Position numbers and translations under genes: made by a program. This document shows positions 47,570 to 57,590 of a stretch of 64,000 nt of DNA, in pieces; positions within the stretch are counted from its first letter, which is position 1, and each line of letters starts with the position of its first letter. This DNA comes from Tetraselmis striata (taxonomy: Eukaryota > Chlorophyta > Chlorodendrophyceae > Chlorodendrales > Chlorodendraceae), in assembly GCA_006384855.1 (NCBI GenBank), contig VCJN01003611.1, forward strand, positions 124,001-188,000, in the 5' to 3' direction. The notes under the pieces are model-generated. The model was not told the DNA's origin, made no database searches, and saw only the letters and a program-made list of their open reading frames with translations.

Positions 47570-48204
47570 ATTACGGATTTAATCCTGAAACACCTCCTGA
47601 CTTATTGTTTGCCATGAGGCCAACAATACCTGTATCAGTCAGTGCTCAACAGAAAATCCGGTATATGAAAGAAATCCATGACTTAGTCAAATCGATTTTG
47701 GCAATTCATAAGGATGAATGAGTTAACTGTTCGCCCTAAGGAAAGGCATCAGAGGGATGTTCCCGTTTTCAATGTTGGAGATAAAGTGAGTATCGTAACT
47801 CGCTTGTTAAAAATCAAAGGCCAACCTAACCAAATTTAATGGACAGGCAGTTGGATCCTTTTACGATTATTGAAAAGATTGGCAATTATAGTTTCCGGTT
47901 GCAGTTGCCTCCGGGGATGAAGTTGCATCCGGTTTTCCATGTGAATAGTTTGCGGCCTTGTCCGACTGCACCTATTCGACCGGTTGTACCAATGGTCACG
48001 GGTTCTGAGGAAGACCCTGACAACCAGAAGTTTGAAATTGAAAAGATATCCGCAGTCAAAATCGGCTTGATGCCTGACCGCAAAGGATCGCAATTGCATT
48101 TTTTGGTGCATTGCGCAGATCATGCGATCGCACCTGTGTGGCATCGTCTGTTTGATGTAAAACGGAATGTTGCTTTGCAGAATTTTATGGATACACCTAT
48201 GTAG
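47570..48204 (+). pseudogene. Gypsy integrase C-terminal end
   Basis: Pieces in shifting frames read FEVNYGFNPETPPDLLFAMR, QQKIRYMKEIHDLVKSILAI and VPVFNVGDKVSIVTRLL. The intact frame 47839-48204 then reads DPFTIIEKIGNYSFRLQLPP and LHPVFHVNSLRPC. This is the standard end of Gypsy integrase (GDKV...GPF.I..KIG...Y.L.LP...HPVFHVS.L). After it come KFEIEKISAVKIG and HFLVHCADHAIAPVW in the chromodomain-like place. Stops at about 47721 and 47836 disrupt it. Confidence 0.75.
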
Positions 48205-48299
48205 CTGAAATTTGCTGAGTCAGATGTGTTTCTGCAGCATGCGGCTAATTATCCGGCTAGAATTCCAACTGCAAATCAATACTGCCTTATGTTGTCCAC

Positions 48300-48315
48300 G
48301 GGGGGAGAGATGCAG
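48300..48315 (+). promoter_or_regulatory. Polypurine tract of the Gypsy element
   Basis: GGGGGGAGAGATG ends three bases before the 3' LTR, as required for plus-strand priming. Confidence 0.7.
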
Positions 48316-48798
48316 TGTGACAGTTATACTATTGTGTAACTTGTCCTGCACTATCTTTGGCATAATACTGTACAAGTACCAGTACCGCAGAAAGGTGTAA
48401 CATTCTACGGGTACAACAGGGACTAGTACAAGGGCGTGCACGACGCGCGCACTAGTATTCGTACCGGGTATCGACTACCCGAGGTCCGTATGTGTCTGCT
48501 CGGTATTTGTCAGTACCATGCAATATACTAAGCAATGCCATACCAAAACGAGGCAGACGTTTAGTCTTCTGTTCGTCTCTCCAAGGTGACGCTCTTCGCA
48601 GTGAGCGTGCTGCTATAGGTCTGCATGGTCTGACGACCAGTGCCGGCACCAACCATAGTATATATAGCGGCGGGTGGTGACAACCTTGTAAGCAATTATT
48701 GTTGTATTCTCAAAACATTGTAGCCTCTTGCCTTTGCACCACCACTGCACACCCACCTTTGTTTGTCTTTGAGTCTCTATCCGGCTGAGACTGGCGCA
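48316..48798 (+). repeat. 3' LTR of the Gypsy element
   Basis: 483 bp, about 98% identical by eye to 40294-40776. It is followed by CCAT, the target duplication. Confidence 0.9.
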
Positions 48799-48802
48799 CC
48801 AT

Positions 48803-51070
48803 GGCCAAGGAGGAGCCCCAATATTTTCCCGGTCGCCACTTTTTTCTGCGACAACTACACCCCGGAAGTTATGGAGGTCATGTTCGGAACTTCGAGGATC
48901 AGGTCTGTAATTTCGATACCCCTCCCTCTGACAAAATTGATTGGTACCCCTCCCTTTGTGACGGCCAATCCCCTGGTTGTACAAGACCACAAAACTGAAC
49001 CCGACCGCCCCTCAAGCTTAAGCCTTGAGCGTTTCACTGACGAGCGTACTTGCGTGATCTTCCTTGATCGTGCCCTCGCTATGGGGCGGAAGTACACCTC
49101 GTTTTGCAACTACCTACCCGAGGTGGCGCAGTCGTGGGAAGCCAAATTGACTAACTAAAGCATACGCATGAGGCGCCGGTCTGCGATATCCCTTTTTTTA
49201 TGGCATGATACCTCACGACAGTTCAAATAGTGGCTGACCGACCCCGTGCATGGTAGTCTTGACGAGACATCCTTGCTTTGAGACCACTGCCGCAACATTT
49301 GTCATATCCGCGTGCGCATGAAGAGCGGGACAGTCAAGCCCTTCCGGGTCGGCTAGGGCCACAGCTAGGGTTCCATACCCGGCTGAGACCACAGGCAGGG
49401 CACCTGATTGGTTAGGGTTCCATACCCTGGCCATAGCCCTGAGCGAGGCGCAGAGGACATACCCGAGATCAGAGACCCGCCCAAGCACACCTCGGCGGGA
49501 CTTCTAAGGGAACTCAGATAGTACCTCTAGTCGGGACCTCTAACAGGGACCCCTGAGGTAGACTACCTACAGAAGACGAAGTATTGTACTGTTCGTGGTA
49601 CAAGGCGCAAGACTCATTGTAGCCGCAGCCGAGTAGCAGTATAGGACTTAATGAGTACAATTAGAGAAGGGAAGTGCGTAATGCGTCTGACGCGCGGTGC
49701 GCGTGCGATAAGCACTTAGCGTGACGTGCGGGTGCCTTGCCATGGCCGCGATCGCGTGCTTATAGAGGGCCTCCGCCTTCTGGCGGTCCCTCTTCCCCCT
49801 TGTCTTGCTTGTGTGTGCCTGTGTTTGCCTATGACAGGCATAGGCAAGAGCTTGTGTACGGGACGGAGACGGTGCAAGAGACGGAGATCGGCTTGAGGAC
49901 TCACCGAGGGCCAAAGGTAACCACGGTAGCATGCGTGCTTGTCGTACGGTCGCTCACGTGTTGCTCGCTGCATCGTGCGCGCGCGCTGTTGGTGGTGCTC
50001 GGTTGTCACCATTCGACGCGGTACCGACGTGAAGTATTGTAGGAACGGTTGATAGCCGCGACCAGAACTGCATAAAGTACTGCAAGGCGTGGCGATGACC
50101 TGTGGTGAGAGGCTTTATTGCCACTGGCATTCACCCTCCTGAGTACGGGCAAGACCAGCAACGCTGGTCTAAACTAAAGCCCTATAGGCGTCTGAGAGAT
50201 GCCTATAGTGACTTAGGTTCGCGTTCAGACAAGGGGGAAGAGCGCTCGTGGGTGAGAGTGAGTGCTAGAGGTGAGGAAAGGCCTAAGGGGTGTTTGGAGA
50301 CAAACCTATATGGGAACTGCTCCTAAGAGTACATAATACTCGAAGGGTGAGGGGACAAAATCCACTAGAGGTTGGGCCAGGAAGGCCCTCGGACTAGTGA
50401 GGTGACGAGGTGTGGAGTGATTCGAGTTTCCTTTTGGGTTTGGTTACGAGCGAGAGGCAAAGGGTTTGCTACCTATGGGGACACTTTGTGTTTGTGCGTG
50501 AGCGAGCCGTGAACATTGAGTGGGCGAAGGGCACTAACACCAAGCTATGTGTGTTGCTGAGTGGCCCTTTCACCCGGCGCGGCCTCTGAGTGAGGGCCAC
50601 GGCGTGCCGACGCTCTTTCACCATCCCGCGGGAGGTGAGAGGGCGGCGTGTTCCTTTGGGTACCTGCTCCGGTTCTTTTGGCCTGCTCCAGTTCAACGGT
50701 TGAACGACGACATGTGGTAGGAGGGAGGCAGGGCGTGAGCCCGGGAGTGGGAGGGCGCCGGCTTCACAGTCGTGCGTCAGTGCCGGAGTGCACTTGGAGG
50801 GAGCGACATCGCCGCCTGAGGGCCCCAGCGAGGGTGACGGCTGGTGGGTGCGTGGCTCAGCTCGCTGCCAACCTCTTCGTGGTGGTGGTGTGGATCTGAG
50901 GTTCATCGGCACTTAGTTGTACCGGAGGTGGGAGCCGTTCGTGTATCGGCTTGAGACGGGTGTGCGCCAACACCGGCGAGGCGACGCGGCGGCAGCCCCT
51001 CAGATTTCTGAGGCCGCGTGGACGCAGCCCCCACTTCTGAGCTTGAGGGCCCCGGCGAGGGCGACAGCCA
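48803..51070. other. Region without a supported gene
   Basis: A 130-codon frame ending at 49158 (RTCVIFLDRALAMGRKYTSF) has no recognisable domain. A 9-bp stem hairpin TTGCCTATG/CATAGGCAA lies at about 49826-49848. GGGTTCCATACCC words recur at about 49370 and 49430. 50100-50900 is G-rich and open in several frames by chance. The end of the stretch may hold an upstream exon of the 51071 gene. Confidence 0.3.
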
Positions 51071-51907
51071 GTGGACGCGCTGGACGGCGCGGAGGGCGGC
51101 TTTGCCCTAGGCGACCTGTGGGCAGCACTGGACGAGCTGGAGGAAGACCAGCTGATCAAGGAGGTCGTGGAGGGGCTGCTGAACGACGTAGACGCAACCA
51201 ACCAGGAGGGTGAGGAGTGCGATCACGGGAACGCTTACGCATACAACAGCAGCGAGGCGGAGGACAGCGGAGGCGACGAGGACGAGCTCTACTTTTCCCC
51301 GCTGCCAACACGCAACCCTAGACGAGACACGTTGTACGGACACGCGTACTTGGTGGACGACGCAATGAGCGACGACGAGATGGAGCCGCGGAGGGGCAAG
51401 GGCTCCAGCGGGAGGTTGTGGGCGGGTCACGAGAAGGCCACCTCAGAGCACACGTTTGAGACGTGGAAGAACTCTACGGACTGTGCCATGGAGAAGGAGC
51501 AACAACAGGCAATTGACCGCAACAGACCGTTCAACGAGATCCACGAGGTTCACGTGCTGCGGGGCCGCATTCAGCCGAAGTACTTGGAGTCGCTAGAGAC
51601 TACATTCATTAGCTGGGGAATCAAGTACGAGGACTCGAGGATCGTACGGAGGCTGGAGGGCGCAGAACGGCTCGACTACTACCGCCGGTTGTTGGACAGC
51701 ATGTGGAAGGAGCTCGTCAACATCACCAAGCAGATCGAGCCGCATTCGGAGCGGTACAACAAGTGCCATCGCTCGCCTGGTGAGATTGTGCGCGACTTCC
51801 GCAATCTGTTGCAAACGCACACTAGGGTCAAGAACCTGGTCACCGAGGAGACGACACGCATTGTGGGGATATCGCGCGTCAACACGGAGTTCATCGCGCG
51901 GGCCTAG
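51071..51907 (+). CDS. Unidentified acidic protein, about 278 codons, 5' end uncertain
   Basis: A continuous frame from after a TGA at 51044 to TAG at 51907. The first codon listed is GTG. The first ATG in frame is at 51365, so either an upstream exon is missing or translation starts internally. The N-terminal half is acidic (LDELEEDQLIKEVVEGLLND, SSEAEDSGGDEDEL). The second half is mixed-charge and helical (YYRRLLDSMWKELVNITKQI), ending RIVGISRVNTEFIARA. Even composition and length suggest real coding sequence. I recognise no domain. It lies between two LTR elements, so an element-encoded protein is possible. Confidence 0.4.
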   Translation: MDALDGAEGGFALGDLWAALDELEEDQLIKEVVEGLLNDVDATNQEGEECDHGNAYAYNSSEAEDSGGDEDELYFSPLPTRNPRRDTLYGHAYLVDDAMSDDEMEPRRGKGSSGRLWAGHEKATSEHTFETWKNSTDCAMEKEQQQAIDRNRPFNEIHEVHVLRGRIQPKYLESLETTFISWGIKYEDSRIVRRLEGAERLDYYRRLLDSMWKELVNITKQIEPHSERYNKCHRSPGEIVRDFRNLLQTHTRVKNLVTEETTRIVGISRVNTEFIARA

Positions 51908-51973
51908 GGCAAGACGCGTTTCAGCCCCCGTATCAATTATTCGCGCAACAACAACTCGTGGACTACACGATGA

Positions 51974-52017
51974 ACAAAGTACAACAATGTTATGTAGTCT
52001 ACATTGTTGTACTTTGT
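51974..52017. repeat. Perfect 16-bp inverted repeat (hairpin)
   Basis: ACAAAGTACAACAATG at 51974-51989 and its exact reverse complement at 52002-52017 are separated by 12 bases. It lies 66 bp after the stop of the preceding frame. Confidence 0.85.
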
Positions 52018-52839
52018 ACTGCGGGAGCCGACGAAGGAGCGAAGAACTGGCGACCGAGGCGGACGAGAACGAGTACAAGCCAAGCGAAGTACGAGTATGA
52101 GCATTGCGAGTGCGAGTACACGTGAAGGCGAAGTACTGGTACGAGGACGACGAGGCGACAGTACGCGCGACTATAAGGCGACTAGTAGTGCATGACAGTA
52201 TTACGAGTACCCACATGGGGTTCGAGTAACGTGTATGTACCTGCGTACTAGCAGCGGCGATTGTCGTACGCTATGGTGTCACCTGCTAGAGGATGATAAT
52301 ACCAAGCGTTAGATGGAGCGCTGCCTTGGAGTATTAGTAGTAGGTGCTCGAACCTACTAAAACCACCTAGAACGCTATATCGGATATGCGAGTGCCTTTT
52401 CGTGTGTGGATAGCGATAGAATATTACCACTAATTCCCCTCCCTCGTTGGGTTGAGCGGAGGAAAAGGAGGACCGCGTCCGAAATCGCCTGGAATACGAG
52501 AGAATACGAGAGAATACGAGAGAATCGATACCGGTTGCAATACGGTTTTATGACGGATTTTTAGGCGTCCTCCGTCCGTCCGTCCGTCCTCCGTCATACG
52601 CGCTTCGTGTATGAACCGTCATACGTTCGGTGTTCGCTCGTTTGATTTCACGGTACAGGTACGAGTACATTTCATTTCTGAATGGACGCGCGTGTATCCT
52701 AGCCCAAGCACGTCATATATCCGTCCGATACGCCAAAATAACGCGGTACCGCAGCGCATTTTTAATGCTGAATCAGCAAGCGAGACGTGCCCGCCTCTTT
52801 TATTCTTACAACGACTATACGTGGTCCAAGTATAGTCGG
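52018..52839. other. Spacer with simple repeats
   Basis: Contains three to four tandem AGAATACGAG-type units at about 52492-52525 and CCGT tetramers at about 52566-52590. No supported gene. Confidence 0.5.
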
Positions 52840-53262
52840 TTGCTGTCGATACCACCATTGCCCCCATCCTCGGCGTGTCAAGCTCGGATCCAACGAATGC
52901 TTTGCGGGCTGTAGAGCGCCACAAAATCCATAAGTATGACGAGGGTGTCCGAAACGCCGCCGGCATGCTTCGCTTTGTTCCTTTCGCCGTTTCCGAGTCT
53001 GGCTCGCTGGCCCCGCATGCTGAGGCCTTCTTGGTGGAGCTCGAGAAAGCTAGCCACACACACACTGGCCAAAAAATCGGCCAGCTCTTGTCTGCGTGGC
53101 GCCGCCGTTTCTCCTTGCTCATCAACATGGCACATGCAGACAACGTTCTTGGCGGGGTCGCGGCCGCGCGTGCGGCACGTGATGGTGCTCCTGCGCCTGC
53201 GACGCGTCGCTCGTCGGCGTGTATTGCTATGACCCGGGTCATTGGCTGCAAGCGTCCTCGCG
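52840..53262 (+). pseudogene. LINE reverse transcriptase fragment, inverted relative of 8113-8550
   Basis: The frame reads GVSSSDPTNALRAVERHKIH, KYDEGVRNAAGMLRFVPFAV and then GQKIGQLLSAWRRRFSLL, the C-terminal segment seen at 8113-8550 on the other strand. Similarity starts at TTGCTGTCGATACCACC and ends near GGCTGCAAGCGT. It is truncated at its 5' side and ends 134 bp before the Copia LTR. Confidence 0.65.
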
Positions 53263-53395
53263 CGTGGTTTTTAGTGCTGATTCAGCGAGACGTGCCCTGT
53301 AGTACAAACAAATGAAAGCAACGTGCAACCGAATCAACAAAGTACCGGTACGGTGTACCTGCCTCATGTCACTCACATACTGTACACAGCCCCGA

Positions 53396-53864
53396 TGTTG
53401 ACGAACACTGGTCGCATCATGTGATCAACTGGTCCACTGAAGTGTAAGTGAGCACATCTGGCTTATAGGCAAATAAGCCTGATGATACTATATTCGTAAT
53501 AGTGCAGTATAAATTACGGCTACTGCAGAAATGATGGAATGTAGTGGTACTATCAAGTGACATACACTGGACCTGCAGAGCAAGACTGGTGTGAGGCATG
53601 TGAAGACATGCCTCATATAACACTTGATCAAACAAACCCAGATTTCTGACAGGTGTCCGACTGAACGGGAATAGCCTTTTAGATATTGGAACCAGATCAA
53701 GAAGCATGAGAAATGGACAGATGAGCAGATGGAGCATGCCCCTAGCAAGGGCATTCTGCAGATGAGAATATAATGGGACATTTCTCATCATTTGTAATTA
53801 CAATATTCTGATCCCACAGACTCTGTCCCAACATACAGCAAGATAGGAATTCTCCGAAACTCTA
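53396..53864 (+). repeat. 5' LTR of the Copia element
   Basis: Starts TGTTGACGAACACTGGTCGC. CAACA at 53829-53833 pairs with the TGTTG start, but similarity with the 3' LTR continues to 53864. The 5' copy has four extra bases (TACA) near 53834. Confidence 0.85.
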
Positions 53865-54231
53865 CAGATTATGGCTAGCTACAAGACTCAAAGCTTCCCC
53901 TGCTTCTAGCTCTGCTATTCAGTTCTTCGTGCCTGTGTGCCTGGAGGTGTGTGCTCGCTTACTTCGTGCCAGCAGCTTCGCTGCTGAGGAGAGGAGGATG
54001 TGTGCCTCTATCAAACGTTTTCTGCTCACCTGTCAAACCTTTGGCCAGCTCTCTCTCGGCAAAACTCGACCTTTCCCTACCTGAGAAGCGACCCAGCTCC
54101 GAACTCTTCTGCCCTTTTCTCAGCCCCACTCAGCTCCACTCTCTGATTGTGGCTGTGACAACCGATCGTCTCAACTTTGGCAAAGCTCCCCCTGTCAGTC
54201 TCTCCGAATGTGTACCTGATTCCCTTGCATC

Positions 54232-55750
54232 ATGTCTCTCCCTGCCAAACTCAGGCACAAGGAGGCCAAGTACCTGGAATTTCAGGAGGCCAATGATGCT
54301 CGCCTCCTAGTGATCTGGTGCATCTCTGTGAAGCGCCACATCCGCGGTGTTCATGGGTACCGCAATATCTTCAGCGCTAATGACACCAATGTTGATGACG
54401 CGCATCTCAATGAAGCTGTCAACTTTATGGCCTCAATACTGCTAGATAATCAAGCCAAGGGCATCGTGCTCAAGGCCGCTGATCGCGCCAGTGAGACACC
54501 AGGCGGACGCGCGGCACTCAAGACCTTGGAGGAACTCCGCGCTTCATACCTTCCAGATGAACGTATCCTTCTCGCTCAACTAAAAGCGTCACTGAATCAT
54601 GGGCAGAGTACTCATGAAAATCTCCTTGACTTCATGACCCGGCTGGAGGACCTGCAGATTGCCATCAAGGAATGTGGTGCGACTGTCTCGGATGACGACA
54701 TGCTCGTATCCCTGCTCAATGGCATGCACACTGAGGAGGCCACTATCCGAGCAGTGGTAAAGGGGGACCCCACTGTCACCACCTTCGAGCTGGCCAAGGC
54801 AAAGATCAGGACTGTCCAAGACCACATCATCAGTATGAAGCAACATGGCGCTGCCTTTGCTGCCTTTGCGCCAACTAGGGGGGACTTCTTTCGCTGCCCT
54901 CCAAGCCCGCGTGACTGAGCTGGAAGCTGAGAAGAAGAAGAATGAGGCTGCAAGTCCGAGGTAGACGAACTGAAGGCTATGGTAGCTGCAATGCAATCCC
55001 AGCACAACGCTGGAGGCGGCGGCAGTACACCGCGCTTCAATCCGTAGAACCGCCGCTACTACAACTGCAACGCCATCGGACATTTGGCCCGTAACTGCCC
55101 CAAGCCCGGCAAGAGGAAGACAGCAGGAGAAGGCCGCCCAAGGCTTGCACTTGGTTCAGAGGAGCCGCCCGCCAAGGAGCTTGGAGCACTGTCGTTCCAC
55201 ATGGCGCTACTTGCCAGCGCCACACCTGAGCTCCCACCCATGCCGACTGACGCTTGGTCCGTGATGCCTACCAGCCGTCGCACCATGATCAGGGCAGCGC
55301 CGCCACCCCCGCTCAGCTCCCACAACCCGTTCGGTTCCCTCACCTTCTCCGATGACACCGCCGACCCAAACGATGAGCCTACCCTTCTGGAGGAGCGCGA
55401 AATGCGAGACGCCATCGCCGCTGTGTCAGTTGAAGAGCAAGCTATCGCTGCCGCCGTGGCGGCAGTCGCGGAGGAGGAAGCTGCGGAGCGTGCCGCCATT
55501 GCTGGCGTTGCAGCCTTCATCGCAGCCGACCCTGTGGCCATGACTGTTGCCCGCACAAGCAAGGCGATCATCCTGCCCAACGACGTTGCCATGCGCCGAG
55601 CTATCATCACAAATGACCCCACCCCATGGCATGTTGACTGGCTGCACTCGGCTGCCCACCGCTCGGGTAAGGCACCAGTCCCGATGCCAACTGTGACGCA
55701 CGTCGTACCGGCTTCTCGCTTCAACGCGTCGACCAGCAGTGGCATGTGAT
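54232..55750 (+). pseudogene. Copia gag with altered zinc knuckle
   Basis: The frame 54232-54918 starts MSLPAKLRHKEAKYLEFQEA. It has the UBN2-like capsid pattern (LLAQLKASLNHGQSTHENLL, LQIAIKECGATVSDDDMLVS, LLNGM). A one-base shift near 54885 moves to QARVTELEAEKKKNEA, a second stop follows near 54960, and a third frame (55048-55750) continues with the nucleocapsid part YYNCNAIGHLARNCP. The CCHC knuckle keeps the last three ligands (C, H, C), but Tyr stands where the first Cys belongs. The rest is alanine/glutamate-rich. Not translatable as one protein. Confidence 0.75.
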
Positions 55751-55884
55751 CTGACTGCAGCCGCCTGAGCGGTCATGATCTCGGGTACGACAGCGCCGAT
55801 GATGAAGAAGCCATGCTGGTGGATTTCCAGCGTCACTGAACGCCAGCTGCACTTGCAGCATGTGGCTTCCCTCCCGTTGATTAT

Positions 55885-56376
55885 ATGACATTGTCACCCG
55901 TATCTAACGACACTGGCTGCGAGAACAACAGCGTTCCTAGGCTTATTAGCGACGACAGTATCAGTGACAACGACTTCTACCAGCACGCAAGCCCAGTCTC
56001 GCTGTGTGGCGTACCCACTACTCAGCCGCACATGACTGACAGCGTCTTCCCCGACTCTGACAACATGCCGCACCTGACCTCAGACAGCACTCATGATGAC
56101 AAGGCCGTCTCGATCAGTCGCCGCTCCTCCTCGCTGGTCGCACGCCGCAATCCCAGCACCCGTGCATTAAAACTTCACCGCCACGCCATTCGTGCCGCTG
56201 CCCGCACCTTCAAAGCGTGGCCCAATGCCAGCCTCCCTGGGATTTCCCCAACTACGCATGCTGTCATATCTGGACGATGCCATGGACTCCTTTCGCCTCG
56301 TGCCCCGCGATGCCGTGTCCATTTAAAATCCATCGACGCAGCATGTTGCTGCTCACGAGGGCGTCTCATCCAGTAA
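55885..56376 (+). pseudogene. Unassigned Copia segment between gag and methyltransferase
   Basis: An open frame of 163 codons, rich in Ser, Asp and His (LISDDSISDNDFYQHASPVS), with a basic end. No domain recognised. It sits where the gag-pol junction would be. Confidence 0.3.
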
Positions 56377-56589
56377 CGCCAGGCTCTCCATGACCAAGAG
56401 CGCACGTCGTCATCGCAATCGCCGCTCAGCTCGTCGCCTTCGGAAGCGCGACCCCTTTGCCATCGGCGGCACCAAGCACCTTGCAGCCACCACCCCAGTT
56501 GTCATCCCCTCTTCCCTCCCAACGCTATCGACCAACTGGAGACTGCTCCGGCGGCCGCTGAACAACATTGTTTCCTGGGAGAGGCAGCG

Positions 56590-57590
56590 CCACTGCCGTC
56601 CATCCGCCACGTTCTTGCCGACCCTGCAGCACTGGTGCCCCACCATCCACTCCATGTTGTCATCCTCTGCGCAGGAACCACATTTGGCGTCATTACCGAA
56701 CTATGTGCAGCCGGACACTGCATTGCTACCATCACACTCGTGGAGAATGGCGCCGCAATGCGTGCTACCGGGATCCTAGAGCTCAACAGAATCCGTGCAA
56801 AATGGACTGCGCTCATCTCATCTGATGCGATCGCCAATGCCTACGATCGCCTCCCCACTCATGACGTCCAGGTCCTCACCACAGACACGTTTGCCGCACT
56901 TCCGCGTGTGGACCTTCTCGTGGCAACACCTCCATGTCAGCCGTTCTCATCAGCTGGGAGGAATCAAGGCATGCATGACCAGCGAGCCAAGCCCTTCTAT
57001 GCCGTCTGCCGTCTCGTCAAGCAGCTCAACCGCGCACATAGCGGTATTACATACGTCATCGAGAATGTCGCTGGAGCCGGGCGTTTCCCCGCCATTCGCG
57101 CGGCCCTAGGGACCTTGTCCTGGCCCGCGCACACGACCTCGGATCATCATCCCGCCGCGACACCCTACTTTGGACCAACGCGCGCAGCCCGGACGCCATG
57201 CAGACCCACTACCATCGTTCGCTCTGTCACCCGACCAGCGTGGGCGATTTGATTGCCAAGGGTGGGTTCGCACCGGAGTGGCAGGCTCCCGCCCACCTGC
57301 GTCACAGCAAGTTTGGCAAGTTTGTGTCCCGCAAAGGCAGTTTCGCGCATCGGATGCATGGGTCCACCCCGGGCAGCAGTATGTTGCTACACAATGGCGT
57401 GTATGAGGAGGCACCCACCGACATCAAATGCATTTCTACGGGCTTCGATGCCAACACCGTCGACTTCCCCGAGGTGTCCGCCGATCTGCGTCGACGTATC
57501 ATTGGAGCGTGTGTGGACTCCAACGTGGCGCGCTGGCTGATGGCGGCCATCTCCTCCGCGTCCAAGGACGAGAGCGCTCTTCCTAGCATT
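56590..57590 (+). pseudogene. Cytosine-5 DNA methyltransferase domain inside the Copia pol
   Basis: The frame from about 56590 carries HVVILCAGTTFGVITEL in the place of motif I (SAM binding), DLLVATPPCQPFSSAGRNQG with catalytic motif IV PCQ (Cys codon 56935-56937), and YVIENVAGAGRF with motif VI ENV (57061-57069). A one-base shift at about 57105-57115 leads to the frame LVLARAHDLGSSSRRDTLLW, which continues as a motif VIII and target-recognition-like region to about 57590. That second frame then runs unbroken into the protease. The enzyme class methylates C5 of cytosine in DNA. The short form resembles the DNMT3 group more than long maintenance enzymes, by eye only. The copy is inactive because of the shift. 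Confidence 0.75.

Larger units (their letters stand above)
40294..48798 (+). mobile_element. Gypsy-type LTR retrotransposon, non-autonomous, with nested DNA-transposon cassette
   Basis: Two 483-bp LTRs (40294-40776 and 48316-48798) with about eleven mismatches by eye flank the unit. CCAT at 40290-40293 and at 48799-48802 is the target duplication (ACCAT if the LTR is trimmed by one base). A primer-binding-site candidate follows the 5' LTR and a polypurine tract GGGGGGAGAGA precedes the 3' LTR. Inside are gag-like frames, a protease-like segment at 42960-43260 and an integrase C-terminal domain at 47570-48204. Reverse transcriptase, RNase H and the integrase catalytic core are missing; 43294-47080 is an unrelated two-gene cassette. 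The element must have used enzymes from another copy to insert. Confidence 0.88.
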
